From Oceanirhabdus seepicola (GTDB taxonomy: Bacteria > Bacillota > Clostridia > Clostridiales > Clostridiaceae): DNA of 64,000 nucleotides. Every line of letters starts with the position of its first letter. Positions within the stretch are counted from its first letter, which is position 1. Below the pieces are notes generated by a model that had not been told where the DNA came from, did not search any database, and saw only the letters and a program-made list of their open reading frames with translations. This document shows, in pieces, positions 43,493 through 52,821 of the stretch. The stretch spans positions 1,511,146-1,575,145 of the forward strand of contig NZ_JAGSOJ010000001.1 in the NCBI RefSeq assembly GCF_023684385.1, in the 5' to 3' direction. Both the position numbers and the translations under genes were made by a program.

Positions 43493-45742
43493 TTACATAG
43501 TATCGTGGAATGTTCTGCTGATTACCTCAAGCTGTTGAGCTTTAGTTAATCTATTGAAATTAACTGCATATCCTGAAACTCTAATAGTCAATGTTGGATA
43601 TTTTTCTGGGTTTTCCATAGCATCTATTAATGTTTTTCTGTTTAATACATTAACATTTAAGTGGAATGCACTTTGAGAAAAATATCCATCTAGGATAAAT
43701 ACTAAGTTATTTATTCTATCCTCTTCTTTCTTACCTAATGCTTCAGGTACAATTGAGAAAGTATTAGAGATACCATCTTGGCACCACTCTCTATAAGGGA
43801 TTTTTGCTACAGAGTTTAATGAAGCTAAAGCACCATTTTCATCTCTTCCATGCATTGGGTTAGCTCCTGGTGCTAAAGGCTCGCCAGCTTTTCTTCCATC
43901 TGGTGTAGCACCTGTCTTCTTACCGTAGACTACATTAGATGTAATTGTTAAAGCTGATAGAGTGTGTTCAGCATTTCTGTATGTTTTATGCTTCTTAAGT
44001 TCAGTAGTAAACTTCTTAACAACCATTACTGCTAAATCATCAACTCGGTCATCATCATTACCGTATTTAGGGAAGTCACCTTGAATTTCAAAATCAACAG
44101 CTATTCCTTCTTCATTTCTAATTGGTTTAACTTTAGCATACTTTAAAGCACTTAAGCTATCAGCTACAATAGAGATACCTGCTATACCAAATGCCATATA
44201 TCTATGCACCTCTGAGTCGTGCAGTGCTAATTGTCCTGCTTCATAAGCGTACTTATCATGCATATAGTGGATAGTATTCATTGTATTTACATATAACTCT
44301 GCAATATACTCCATAACCTTCCAGAAACTCTTCTTAACTTTTTTAAAGTCAAGAATCTCTTCTTCCATTCTTTCTATTCCCGGTATAACAGTAATTCTAT
44401 TACCTTGCTTATCAAGTTTAATTTCTTCTACACCACCATTGATTGCGTATAGAAGGGCTTTTGCAAGGTTAGTTCTTGCTCCGAAGAATTGCATTTCCTT
44501 ACCAACTTGCATTGCTGATACACAGCAAGCAATTGCGTAGTCATCACCGTAAATTGGTCTCATTATATCATCATTCTCATACTGAATTGCATCTGTCTTG
44601 ATAGACATGTAAGCACAGTATTTCTTAAATCTTTCAGGTAAATTTTCAGACCATAATATAGTCATGTTTGGTTCTGGAGCCGGGCTTAAGTTAGTTAATG
44701 TGTGTAAGAATCTATAAGAAGTTTTAGTTACGTGGTGCTTACCATTAATCCCTATACCACCGATAACCTCTGTAATCCAGTTAGGATCCCCAGCAAATAA
44801 ATCATTGTATTCAGGTGTTCTTAAGTGTCTTACTAATCTTAATTTGATAACAAATTGATCAATAAGTCCTTGAGCCTCCTCTTCATTTAACACTCCACTC
44901 TTAAGATCTCTTTCTATGAAACAATCTAAGAATGCTGTATTTCTACCAAGAGACATAGCAGCACCGTTGTTTTCTTTAACCCCAGCTAAGTATCCAAAAT
45001 ATAAGAATTGAACAGCTTCTTGTGCATTTGTAGCTGGTTTAGAAATATCTATACCATAAGTAGCAGCCATTTCTTTAATTTCATGTAATGCTCTAATTTG
45101 CATTGAAAGTTCTTCTCTATGTCTTATTAACTCTTCACTAGCTGCTCCAGTAGCTTTAGCTAAATCTTGCTTTTTTTTCTCCATTAAAAAATCTATACCG
45201 TAAAGAGCTATTCTTCTGTAGTCACCTATGATTCTTCCTCTACCATATGCATCTGGAAGACCAGTTAAAAGTCCAACAGTTCTTGCTAATTTTGTTTCTT
45301 TAGTGTAAGCATCAAATACCCCTTGGTTATGAGTTTTTCTATATTCATTAAAATGTCTAGGTATCTCAGGGTTAATCTCAAATCCATATGCCTTTAAAGA
45401 GTTTTCTACCATTCTATATCCACCGTAAGGATTTATTATTCTCTTTAATGGTTCATCTGTTTGAAACCCAATGATTGTCTCATTTTCTTTATCTATATAA
45501 CCTGGTTCAAAGTTATTTATTCCTGCAACTTTATTAACCTCAACATCGATTATTCCTTCTTTAATTTCTTTAATTATTAAATCATGAGCTTTTTCCCAAA
45601 CCTTATTAGTCTTTTCAGTAGGTTCAGCTAAGAAACTTTCATCTCCATCATATGGAGTGTAGTTCTTAATAATAAAATCTCTCACATCTATTTCCTCTTG
45701 CCAATTACCTTCATTAAATCCTGTCCATTCTCTTTTTAACAT
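43493..45742 (-). CDS. pflB: Formate C-acetyltransferase (pyruvate formate-lyase)
   Basis: Glycyl-radical enzyme converting pyruvate and CoA to acetyl-CoA and formate. It has 749 aa, full length. The active-site cysteine pair is Cys406-Cys407 ([10 protein letters not shown]) and the radical glycine is Gly724 ([10 protein letters not shown]). The PFL domain fills ~1-620 and the Gly-radical domain ~620-749. GGAGGCG precedes the ATG. A ~215-nt leader carries a ZTP riboswitch with a terminator, linking expression to one-carbon (folate/ZTP) status, since formate feeds 10-formyl-THF. Confidence 0.97.
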   Translation of the reverse strand: MLKREWTGFNEGNWQEEIDVRDFIIKNYTPYDGDESFLAEPTEKTNKVWEKAHDLIIKEIKEGIIDVEVNKVAGINNFEPGYIDKENETIIGFQTDEPLKRIINPYGGYRMVENSLKAYGFEINPEIPRHFNEYRKTHNQGVFDAYTKETKLARTVGLLTGLPDAYGRGRIIGDYRRIALYGIDFLMEKKKQDLAKATGAASEELIRHREELSMQIRALHEIKEMAATYGIDISKPATNAQEAVQFLYFGYLAGVKENNGAAMSLGRNTAFLDCFIERDLKSGVLNEEEAQGLIDQFVIKLRLVRHLRTPEYNDLFAGDPNWITEVIGGIGINGKHHVTKTSYRFLHTLTNLSPAPEPNMTILWSENLPERFKKYCAYMSIKTDAIQYENDDIMRPIYGDDYAIACCVSAMQVGKEMQFFGARTNLAKALLYAINGGVEEIKLDKQGNRITVIPGIERMEEEILDFKKVKKSFWKVMEYIAELYVNTMNTIHYMHDKYAYEAGQLALHDSEVHRYMAFGIAGISIVADSLSALKYAKVKPIRNEEGIAVDFEIQGDFPKYGNDDDRVDDLAVMVVKKFTTELKKHKTYRNAEHTLSALTITSNVVYGKKTGATPDGRKAGEPLAPGANPMHGRDENGALASLNSVAKIPYREWCQDGISNTFSIVPEALGKKEEDRINNLVFILDGYFSQSAFHLNVNVLNRKTLIDAMENPEKYPTLTIRVSGYAVNFNRLTKAQQLEVISRTFHDTM

Positions 45743-45831
45743 AACTAACGCCTCCTAAACTTTTTTATAAAGTCCGGTACTTTCCAATATAACTTTTTAG
45801 AAATTTTCACTTCCATAAAGAATAAAAAACA

Positions 45832-45930
45832 ACAAAAAACCACCCGGACATATCTTTGCCCAGGCGGTCGGCATTTATTCAAATCACACTCCCTGTGGTT
45901 AATTCCACTTCCGCCAGTCATGTGATAATC
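45832..45930 (-). promoter_or_regulatory. ZTP (pfl-motif) riboswitch with terminator, upstream of pflB
   Basis: On the minus strand ATCACATGACTGGCGG (45911-45926) opens the aptamer, with P1 closing at GTGAT after GGGAG. The GTGG/CCAC hairpin lies between, and CCGCCTGGGCA (45857-45867) forms the pseudoknot half. These are the conserved blocks of the ZMP/ZTP riboswitch. CCGCCTGG can instead pair, with two G-U pairs, to CCGGGTGG (45840-45847), followed by TTTTTT: a ligand-controlled terminator. Confidence 0.95.
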
Positions 45931-45962
45931 TTTAACAAACTAAAGTTTTATTTTATAGCCTT

Positions 45963-45991
45963 ATAATAACAATTTCTTAACATTGTGTCAA
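45963..45991 (-). promoter_or_regulatory. pflB promoter
   Basis: On the minus strand TTGACA (45986-45991), an exact 17-bp spacer and TATTAT (45963-45968). Transcription would begin about 25 nt before the ZTP aptamer. Confidence 0.82.
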
Positions 45992-46055
45992 CTATTTAAT
46001 TTTATTTTCGTACTAACTCGTATATTAAATATTTTTTTTAGCTAATTATTCGCTT

Positions 46056-46252
46056 TTATAATTTCATCATCTCTCCACCATATTCTATTCCTGTACTTTT
46101 TCCCTTTCCACTGTAAATTACCTTTGAACTTTCTATATCTCGAAGTTCAAGTTGTACTTGCCCTTTAATATTCTCTTCAACTAAAGGTATCAAAAGTCTC
46201 TCTTCTTTTTAGCTCCATGGTACAGATCGGGATTTCTAATTTTTCTTATCAT
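46056..46252 (-). pseudogene. Internal-deletion remnant of a tocopherol cyclase-like gene
   Basis: A perfect RBS (AAGGAGGC) and ATG at 46252 open MIRKIRNPDLYHGAKKKRDF, the start of tocopherol cyclase-like proteins, but a TGA follows. Another frame then reads IPLVEENIKGQVQLELRDIE to GEMMKL and a stop at 46056, resembling the C-terminus of the same family. About 300 central codons appear to be missing, with a frameshift at the junction. The family assignment is from memory of the end motifs. Confidence 0.6.
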
Positions 46253-46274
46253 AAATGCCTCCTTAGAAAACTAT

Positions 46275-46426
46275 TTATTATACTCTCTAAAAAAGCTTAG
46301 TTTATTCATTATCGGTGAATAAATGTTTCTATAGAATCATATAACATCGTAAAAATAAATACCAAAATATATTCAATAACTTATCCACATATTCAAAAAT
46401 TTATAATTTGCTATAGAGTAAAAAAA
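46275..46426. mobile_element. MITE-like element with DnaA box, copy B
   Basis: The right 54 bp (46373-46426) match copy A (30920-30973) with four differences, including TTATCCACA at 46381-46389 and the CTATAGAGTAAAAAA end. The left end is less clear; TACTCTCTAAAAAA near 46280-46293 resembles copy A's TACTCTATAAAAAA. It again abuts a terminator T-tract. Confidence 0.6.
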
Positions 46427-46464
46427 TTAAGCATCGGTTTATTAAAAAAAACCGATGCTTAATT
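46425..46464 (-). terminator. Intrinsic terminator of the HExxH lipoprotein gene
   Basis: Perfect 16-bp stem (46425-46440 with 46449-46464); on the minus strand a T-run follows. Confidence 0.85.
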
Positions 46465-46481
46465 ATGAACTATCTATTTAG

Positions 46482-47642
46482 TTATTTTCCATTACTAAAA
46501 AGTTCTTCAATCAAAATTGGAACAAAAGAGTCTATACTTTTATATTTTTCTCTGTTATTTTCATATTCTTCTAACTTTTCATATATCCCATTTAAGTAAT
46601 GAAATCCACCATATAATAATTCTTTATCTAAAATAGTATGTCTTGCTTTTTTTTCATCATATACATTTCTATAAATTCTTCCTTGTATCGCTCTTACAAA
46701 ATATTCATCTGTAATTCTGTTCCAAGGCATACTTGAATATAAAGATGATTCTACAAGTTCTTCCTTGTTTGAAAATTGATTAAATTTATCAATGATAAAA
46801 TTATTATCCTTTACCGGCTTGTTTACAAAGAAATGTAAAAACTCATGAACCTCAGTTGAAACACTTTGTTCTATATCATAATCTTCTAGATTTCTTGAGT
46901 TATAATTTAATAAAGATTGAAAACTGTATAGTGTAACTTTATCTTCTGTATCTGTTTGGAAAAAAGATCCCATGAAAGGTCTCCAAGGAGTAACTACTGT
47001 TTGATAATTAATTGTTTTTGTGATTTTCTCATTTACTCCTATGTAACTTTCCATTTCTTTTAGTAATATACTAATATCTGCTTTGTCTCTATTATTATTA
47101 TAGTATTCTTTCATAGATAAATATATTTCAGAATTACTATTAAGGAATTCTTCTGCCTTTGTATCTTCATAAAACTTTTTAAAATCTTTTATAAATTTTT
47201 CTATTTCCTCTTTATTTGAAAAAGTATAACTTACTTGGTCGACTTCAATATTATTTTCTAACTTATAATCATTTGAAAGATTAAGAAGTATAGTTATAAC
47301 ATCCGAATTAATATCATCATACCACAAATATTCTGAAAATTCCTGAATAAACGGATGATCTCTATATGGAGTAAAATACTCCTTAGCTTTTATATACAAA
47401 GGATACCTATCTGTATCTGGAAGCAACCTATCGCTCTTAAAATCCAAATACAAAGCTGAAGCTATAATATATGTATCAACCATCTTATTATTATAAATTT
47501 TATAGTTTATGTCCCCCTCATGCTCATATAAAACAAGTTCAGATTTATTCGTGTTTTTTTTTGCGGTTGAAGCAGAACCATTCGAGCTACTACAAGAAAT
47601 TAATAATAAACACATAATAATCATGATGCTGTATTTTTTCAT
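46482..47642 (-). CDS. Lipoprotein with HExxH metalloprotease motif
   Basis: A 386-aa exported lipoprotein. The start is ATG 47642 (AAAGGGGA upstream); the frame is open to 47711 but without an RBS. Signal peptide MKKYSIMIIMCLLLISC with lipobox Cys17. His266-Glu267-x2-His270 (STEVHEFLHFFV) is a gluzincin-type zinc motif, with candidate third-ligand Glu residues in the following EELVESSLYSSMPW segment. It resembles DUF4932-type proteins. No partner genes are adjacent. The activity is inferred from the motif only. Confidence 0.72.
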   Translation of the reverse strand: MKKYSIMIIMCLLLISCSSSNGSASTAKKNTNKSELVLYEHEGDINYKIYNNKMVDTYIIASALYLDFKSDRLLPDTDRYPLYIKAKEYFTPYRDHPFIQEFSEYLWYDDINSDVITILLNLSNDYKLENNIEVDQVSYTFSNKEEIEKFIKDFKKFYEDTKAEEFLNSNSEIYLSMKEYYNNNRDKADISILLKEMESYIGVNEKITKTINYQTVVTPWRPFMGSFFQTDTEDKVTLYSFQSLLNYNSRNLEDYDIEQSVSTEVHEFLHFFVNKPVKDNNFIIDKFNQFSNKEELVESSLYSSMPWNRITDEYFVRAIQGRIYRNVYDEKKARHTILDKELLYGGFHYLNGIYEKLEEYENNREKYKSIDSFVPILIEELFSNGK

Positions 47643-48064
47643 AAAAACATCCCCTTTAACATATCGTTTCACTTTGATAAAAACACTTGATATTTCTTCT
47701 CTACTAATCAATATAAATCTTCAATACTTCAATTCTATCCTTTTCAAGAAAACTCTCATAACCAATCTTTGTGTTTAAATTTCAATTATCGATTCTTATA
47801 TTATAGATGTTAGCATTAAGTTACTATAAAAACAATATTTGTAAATCAATATTTCCTTTACTTGTTGAAGCTTAGAGCATGTAACTTTTCTCCTTCCCTC
47901 TTTAACTAAAACTTAACTATGTAATTATTTTTAGTTTTTTGCCATTATTTTTTATAATAGTTACTATTTTAGATTTTTCTATACTCTCCTTGAAAGTTTA
48001 TTAATTATCAGTGAATATTACTCCCTAGATAACAAAAACTAAAAAGGCAAAGGAGTGATGATAA
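47643..48064. other. Intergenic region between divergent genes
   Basis: About 420 AT-rich bases. A TTGAAA / GAATAT pair near 47990-48020 could drive the FAD/Rieske gene. No repeat, ORF or riboswitch is recognised. Confidence 0.4.
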
Positions 48065-49576
48065 ATGAATTTCACAAGATCCTATTGGATAGACTCTACA
48101 GAAGAAACAAAATATCCTTCACTAAAAGAAGATTTAACCATAGATATAGCTATAATAGGTGGTGGTATAGTTGGTATTACCAGCGCACTACTTCTTCAAA
48201 AAGAAGGTTTTAAAGTAGCTCTTTTTGAAGGTAATAAAATCATAAAAGGTGCTTCTGGACACACTACAGCAAAGATAACCTCTCAACATAATCTTATATA
48301 TGATTATTTAATTAAAACCTTTGGATTTGAAAAAGCACAGCAGTATGGGGAAGCTAATGAAAAGGCTTTAGAATTCATAGTAGATAAAATTGAAAAGAAT
48401 AATATTAACTGTAATCTTGAAGTTTTGCCATCTTATGTTTATACACTTCAGGATAATTATGTTTCAAAAATCGAAAGAGAGCTTGAGGCTTGCCATAAAT
48501 TAGGTTTAAATCCTCATTTTAAGGGAACATTCCTTCTATCACTTCCTATAAAAGCCTCAATAGAATTTAGAGATCAAGCTCAATTTCACCCTAGAAAATA
48601 TCTTCTTGCTTTAGCAAAAGAGTTTGTTTCCCTTGGCGGCCTTATATATGAAGATACTAGAATTGTTGATTTAGAAGAAGGGTCTATAGTAACATTAACT
48701 ACGGAAGATGGAATAAAAATCAAAAGTGACAAGGTACTTTCAGCTTCTCATTTTCCATGCTATGATGGCTCAGCAAAATACTTTACACGACTTAGACCTG
48801 AGCGTTCATATCTAATTGGTGTTACAGCAAAATATGACTTTCCAAGAGGAATGTTTATATCTGCTGAAGACCCTAAAAGATCTCTTCGTCGCCAAAATGA
48901 TCAAGAGAAACAACTGATTTTGATAGGTGGAGAAAGTCATAAAACAGGAGAAGGAAAAGAAACTGAGTTTCATTTTAATGCTTTAAATAATTTTGCTACT
49001 GACCTCTTCGCTATAGATAAGGAACTTTATAGATGGTCTACTCAAGATTATATAACCATAGATAGAGTACCCTATATAGGAAAATTAAAATCTTCATCAG
49101 AAAATATTTATGTAGCAACAGGCTTTGGTAAGTGGGGAATGAGCGGTGGAACTAATGCTGCAATAATGATAAGAGATATGATAGTAAAAGGTTCAAGTCC
49201 CTATGAAGATTTATTTTGTCCTTCAAGACATATAACCCCACCATCAATTAAGAATTTTATTATTGAAAACCTTGATACTGCTAAAGAATTGGTAAAAGGT
49301 AAGTTAAAAATTAATTCAGGAAATCTTAAACTAGATAGAGATGAAGGAAAAACTGTAAGTATTGATGGGGAAAAATATGGAGCTTATAAAGATACTGAAG
49401 GAACCCTTCACCTTGTAGATATTACTTGTACTCACCTTGGATGCGAGCTCACTTGGAATTGTGCAGAAAGAACTTGGGACTGTCCTTGTCACGGCTCACG
49501 CTTCAACTTTAAAGGTGAAATATTAGAAGGGCCTGCTTTAGAGCCACTTAGGTATTTTAAAGGAAAACCGTATTAA
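48065..49576 (+). CDS. FAD-dependent oxidoreductase with C-terminal Rieske [2Fe-2S] domain
   Basis: A 503-aa two-domain redox protein. Residues ~25-385 are a DAO-type FAD oxidoreductase (IAIIGGGIVGITSALLLQKE and, late, YVATGFGKWGMSGGTNAA). Residues ~415-500 are a Rieske domain with Cys455-x-His457 and Cys473-x2-His476 (CTHLGCELTW ... DCPCHGSRF). No membrane anchor or signal peptide. The family is widespread in clostridia and bacilli; the substrate is not known. AAAGGAGTG precedes the ATG; monocistronic. Confidence 0.93.
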   Translation: MNFTRSYWIDSTEETKYPSLKEDLTIDIAIIGGGIVGITSALLLQKEGFKVALFEGNKIIKGASGHTTAKITSQHNLIYDYLIKTFGFEKAQQYGEANEKALEFIVDKIEKNNINCNLEVLPSYVYTLQDNYVSKIERELEACHKLGLNPHFKGTFLLSLPIKASIEFRDQAQFHPRKYLLALAKEFVSLGGLIYEDTRIVDLEEGSIVTLTTEDGIKIKSDKVLSASHFPCYDGSAKYFTRLRPERSYLIGVTAKYDFPRGMFISAEDPKRSLRRQNDQEKQLILIGGESHKTGEGKETEFHFNALNNFATDLFAIDKELYRWSTQDYITIDRVPYIGKLKSSSENIYVATGFGKWGMSGGTNAAIMIRDMIVKGSSPYEDLFCPSRHITPPSIKNFIIENLDTAKELVKGKLKINSGNLKLDRDEGKTVSIDGEKYGAYKDTEGTLHLVDITCTHLGCELTWNCAERTWDCPCHGSRFNFKGEILEGPALEPLRYFKGKPY

Positions 49577-49588
49577 AAGAACAAAACT

Positions 49589-49622
49589 AAGCCATAATTG
49601 GTATTATAACGAGTTATGGCTT
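49589..49622. terminator. Bidirectional intrinsic terminator
   Basis: AAGCCATAA (49589-49597) pairs with TTATGGCTT (49614-49622), between the convergent FAD/Rieske and MBL-fold genes. Confidence 0.75.
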
Positions 49623-49654
49623 TAAAAATTCTTTAGAATAAAGAGCTTTTTTAT

Positions 49655-50452
49655 CTACAATTTAGAACCATCATATAATATGCTATAATCCTCAAATTCA
49701 CACAATAATCCTTCACCGCAAAAAGTTTGGTGCGTTGTTCCTTGCTTTTTACCATACAAAATATCTTCAATATCTGAAATTAATTTATTTAACATTTGTG
49801 ATTTAAATGAAGTTCCATGAGCAGGTAAAATAGTATCAAAAGCATTTATATCTAATTCAAGTTTTTTTAACCCTGATAAATAGGTACTTAAAGATGTTGA
49901 GTGATCTAGATGCATCCATATATGACCTTTTAATATTGAATCACCTGAAAATAATATTCTCTCTTCCCTATCTAGAAGTCCGATGCCTCCAGGTGTATGC
50001 CCTGGTAGTTCGATAACTTCAATAATCTTGTTTCCTAAATCAAATTTATGACCATTCTTTATAGCAAATATATTACCTAATTTTGAATGAAGCCATTGTT
50101 CTGAAGAAAATTCTTCAGTATATGGTCCTTTTAATACATTATTAAGAGCCCATTGTCTATTTTCTAATTTAAAACATCCTTTAAGTATAGGTATATCATC
50201 CTCTCCAATATATATATCAGAAAATTGGTATCCTCCACTAACATGATCTGGATGACCATGAGTATTAACTACTATCAGTGGCAAATCGGTTATTTTAGAA
50301 ACAACCTCTTTTAAATTACCTACACCCCATCCAGTATCTATTAATAATGCCTTTTCATTTCCAATAATAAGATACATAATATTGTCACCATTATCATCAA
50401 TTGAATAGATATTATTAGTTATTTGATTTGTTTTAAACCAATCAGTACACAT
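49655..50452 (-). CDS. MBL-fold metallo-hydrolase
   Basis: A 265-aa metallo-beta-lactamase-fold hydrolase. The metal motif HxHxDH is VVNTHGHPDHVSGGYQF (~58-74), with the second His in ELPGHTPGGIGLLD (~150) and Asp in LFSGDSIL. The last metal His is in LPAHGTSF. It belongs to the broad glyoxalase-II/lactonase-like group, acting on an unknown ester, thioester or lactone. AGGGGGA precedes the ATG. It is downstream of the ElaA-type acetyltransferase and MarR genes on the same strand. Confidence 0.88.
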   Translation of the reverse strand: MCTDWFKTNQITNNIYSIDDNGDNIMYLIIGNEKALLIDTGWGVGNLKEVVSKITDLPLIVVNTHGHPDHVSGGYQFSDIYIGEDDIPILKGCFKLENRQWALNNVLKGPYTEEFSSEQWLHSKLGNIFAIKNGHKFDLGNKIIEVIELPGHTPGGIGLLDREERILFSGDSILKGHIWMHLDHSTSLSTYLSGLKKLELDINAFDTILPAHGTSFKSQMLNKLISDIEDILYGKKQGTTHQTFCGEGLLCEFEDYSILYDGSKL

Positions 50453-50478
50453 ATTTATCTGTCCCCCTTATACCTAAT

Positions 50479-50525
50479 TAAATGTCATTCATTCTCCATT
50501 CTACATTATCAATTATCCATTATGG
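50479..50525. repeat. 3'-UTR repeat, copy 2
   Basis: Simple-sequence-like stretch AAATGTCATTCATTCTCC followed by ATTATCAATTATCCATTATGG, directly after the ElaA stop. Related stretches lie at 30998-31029 and 54505-54539. Confidence 0.5.
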
Positions 50526-50530
50526 TTTTA

Positions 50531-50977
50531 TTAAGCTTTTCTATATAACATTTCTTTATGAGGAAGTGAATCTTCAAGATATACCTCTGAAACCTCTTCA
50601 AATCCTAAGCTTTTATAAAAATCAATTAGATATTCCTGTGCTGAAATCCTTATTTCATATTCATTTAATTCTTCCTGAATAAAGTCAATAGCTTTCATCA
50701 TTATTTTCCTAGCTAATCCCTTTTTACGTTGCTCCTTAGCCACTACTACTCTTCCTATAGATATTTCATCATAGGAAATACCTTTTTCTAATATTCTTAA
50801 ATATGCTATAATTTCACTATTTTCCTCAACAAATAGATGATATGCATTTTTGTCTTTGTTGTCACAATCCTGATAAATACATTCTTGTTCTACCACAAAA
50901 ACTTCATTTCTTAGTTTTAAAATCCCATATAACTCTTCAACTGTTAAATCACTAAACTTTTTCATTTTCAAATTCAT
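50531..50977 (-). CDS. GNAT family N-acetyltransferase, ElaA type
   Basis: A 148-aa acetyltransferase. The start is ATG 50977, ten bases after AAAGGAG; a TTG at 50986 is too near the RBS. The ElaA pattern is clear: LTVEELYGILKLRNEVFVVEQ, then YLRILEKG, and the acetyl-CoA loop GRVVVAKEQRKKGLARKIM. The substrate is unknown. The gene starts 20 bases after the MarR gene stop, so it is in the MarR operon. Confidence 0.9.
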   Translation of the reverse strand: MNLKMKKFSDLTVEELYGILKLRNEVFVVEQECIYQDCDNKDKNAYHLFVEENSEIIAYLRILEKGISYDEISIGRVVVAKEQRKKGLARKIMMKAIDFIQEELNEYEIRISAQEYLIDFYKSLGFEEVSEVYLEDSLPHKEMLYRKA

Positions 50978-50996
50978 AATGTCCAATCTCCTTTCA

Positions 50997-51458
50997 TTAA
51001 TCTAAATAATCTCTATTCATACCTTTTTTAACTACTTCCCAATCCTTTTCAATATTTAATCTCATTTTATTTAAAAGTTTGTAAGCAATCTCTTTTTCTT
51101 CATCTGAAAAATCTTTTAATGCATTTTTAGTAGTATAATCTTCTTCTTTCCTAAGAAATTCATATATTTCTTTTGCTTTTTCATTTGGATAAAGTTTAAA
51201 GGATCTTTTATCTTTTTCGCTTTGTTCTTTTATAATATAACCTTTTAAAATCAATTTTTTTACTGCTTTAGCTGTGGTAGTTTTATCAACCTTCAGCATA
51301 TTAGAAAGTCTTTCTTGATTTATTCCTGGATTTTCACATATTCTTACTAAAAAGAGATATTGACCTTTTTCTAAGCTTATTTCTCTAAATTCAATATCAC
51401 TTATTGAATTAACACATCTTGCAACCATTCCTATTTCTCTTAAAATAAAATAGTCCAT
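50997..51458 (-). CDS. MarR family transcriptional regulator
   Basis: A 153-aa winged-helix regulator from ATG 51458 (TTGGAGG upstream). It shows ISLEKGQYLFLVRICENPGI, the recognition helix NQERLSNMLKVDKTTTAKAVKKL and wing GYIIKEQSEKDKRSFKLY, all matching MarR proteins. Two identical palindromes upstream are the probable autoregulatory operators. It is followed by the ElaA-type acetyltransferase and, after 78 bases, the MBL hydrolase, which are likely regulated with it. Confidence 0.92.
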   Translation of the reverse strand: MDYFILREIGMVARCVNSISDIEFREISLEKGQYLFLVRICENPGINQERLSNMLKVDKTTTAKAVKKLILKGYIIKEQSEKDKRSFKLYPNEKAKEIYEFLRKEEDYTTKNALKDFSDEEKEIAYKLLNKMRLNIEKDWEVVKKGMNRDYLD

Positions 51459-51494
51459 AAAACCTCCAATCATAATAACATATCATCAAAAATA

Positions 51495-51549
51495 TAGTTG
51501 AAAGTTCAACTATTTAAATCTTATCATAATATAGTTGAACTTTCAACTA
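51495..51549. promoter_or_regulatory. Twin MarR operators
   Basis: TAGTTGAAAGTTCAACTA (51495-51512) and its reverse complement (51532-51549), each a perfect 7-bp inverted repeat with a 4-bp core, 37 bp centre to centre. TTGAAA (in the second box) and a TAAGAT-like -10 form a minus-strand promoter between them. Confidence 0.8.
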
Positions 51550-51646
51550 ATAATAATGAAAAATAAATGGCATGGAAGTTCCTGTACCATTTATTTTAAA
51601 ATCTATCTTTTATTTTCTTTTTTGAAGTTTAGTATTTATTCAAAAT

Positions 51647-52201
51647 CTATGCTTTATCATTAAAAAATAATGCCAAATCCCTTGAACTTTCCATTGCTTT
51701 TATATCATCTTTAGCTGGAATATCATTTGTACTATGGCTATAAACCATTGGTGCAGTATCTCTCGAATTCATATGATGTAAAAGGGTACACGCTGTATTA
51801 TACGCATTTTCAATACTTCCATCTCCACCACCAACTAATATAACTCCACCTTTCTTTTTTTTCTTTATGGGATTCTCTTTTCGAAAGAATCTTGCACAAA
51901 AATATGTTTGTAACCTGCTTGTAATAGCCAACAACTGCCCTGTTAACTCAGAAAAGTAAAGTGGCGATGCGATTACTATGTTATCGCATTCTTGAATATA
52001 ATTATAAACTCCCTGCATTTCATCATTAATAGAACACCCATCATTTTCCCAACAATATCTGCAGTCAATACAAGGTTTAATGCTACAATCATACGCGTCT
52101 ATAATTTTATATTCACCTTCTAGGTGACTAATAAATTCATTTACCAAAGCCATAGTATCACCATTTTTTCTAGGTGTACCACTAAAAATAAGTGTTTTCA
52201 T
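51647..52201 (-). CDS. NADPH-dependent FMN reductase-like flavoprotein (iron-sulfur flavoprotein type)
   Basis: A 184-aa flavodoxin-fold protein. The N-terminus LIFSGTPRKNGDTMALVNEF binds FMN phosphate. Next comes a Cys-rich loop (CSIKPCIDCRYCWENDGC, ~43-60) as in Isf-type flavoproteins, which may hold a 4Fe-4S cluster. SPLYFSELTGQL completes the FMN site. It may reduce quinones or other small acceptors. GGGGGAAT precedes the ATG. It is not obviously in an operon with its neighbours. Confidence 0.87.
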   Translation of the reverse strand: MKTLIFSGTPRKNGDTMALVNEFISHLEGEYKIIDAYDCSIKPCIDCRYCWENDGCSINDEMQGVYNYIQECDNIVIASPLYFSELTGQLLAITSRLQTYFCARFFRKENPIKKKKKGGVILVGGGDGSIENAYNTACTLLHHMNSRDTAPMVYSHSTNDIPAKDDIKAMESSRDLALFFNDKA

Positions 52202-52308
52202 TAGTAATTCCCCCTCTATTTAATTCGTAATTATTTACTATTATTTTGCAATAATTATTTTACTTGTTTTATCGTACTTAGCTCTTTTATCTACACTATA
52301 TTCCTATA

Positions 52309-52767
52309 TTATATAGTTTTTTCATATAGATATAACTCTCCAGATTCCCCTACTTTTTGATATCCGTTCTTTTCGTAAAATATATGATTTCTATAACAGT
52401 ACTTTGGCGTATCCAATATCCATTTATTCACATCAACATAATTATTTTCAATAAACTCTAATGACTTAGTTCCTATACCTTGGTTTTGATACTCTGGTTC
52501 AATAAAAATCCTATCTAAGTTGTACGTTTTATTATCTTTAGATGAGATAATAAATCCCCCAACTATGGTATAATCATCTAATCTGATTTTATAATACATA
52601 CCTCTTTTTATCATATTAATATTCCATTTAAGTGATGAGTACCCAGGAGGCCCACAACCAACTGATTTGCCCATGAACCTTTTGGCATCATCATCAAATG
52701 CATGTTTTTGTACCATTGTCAAAGCTCTAGCATCTTCTACTCTGGCTTTTTCAAAATACAAGCTCAT
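52309..52767 (-). CDS. GNAT family N-acetyltransferase
   Basis: A 152-aa acetyltransferase of the general GNAT fold: ARVEDARALTMVQKHAF at the start and the acetyl-CoA pyrophosphate loop IEPEYQNQGIGTKSLEFIE (~90-108), then an FYEKNGYQKVGE C-terminal strand. AGGAGGG lies before the ATG. The substrate is unknown. It starts 54 bases after the stop of the DUF1905/C39 gene on the same strand, so co-transcription is possible. Confidence 0.88.
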   Translation of the reverse strand: MSLYFEKARVEDARALTMVQKHAFDDDAKRFMGKSVGCGPPGYSSLKWNINMIKRGMYYKIRLDDYTIVGGFIISSKDNKTYNLDRIFIEPEYQNQGIGTKSLEFIENNYVDVNKWILDTPKYCYRNHIFYEKNGYQKVGESGELYLYEKTI

Positions 52768-52821
52768 ATTATCCCTCCTATACTCACTGTTATTCTCCTC
52801 ACCCCTACCATAAATCCATTA

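Noticed and set aside
51495..51549. CRISPR-like repeat pair
   Set aside because: Only two units, palindromic and inside a promoter next to a MarR gene; there is no array or cas gene in the window.
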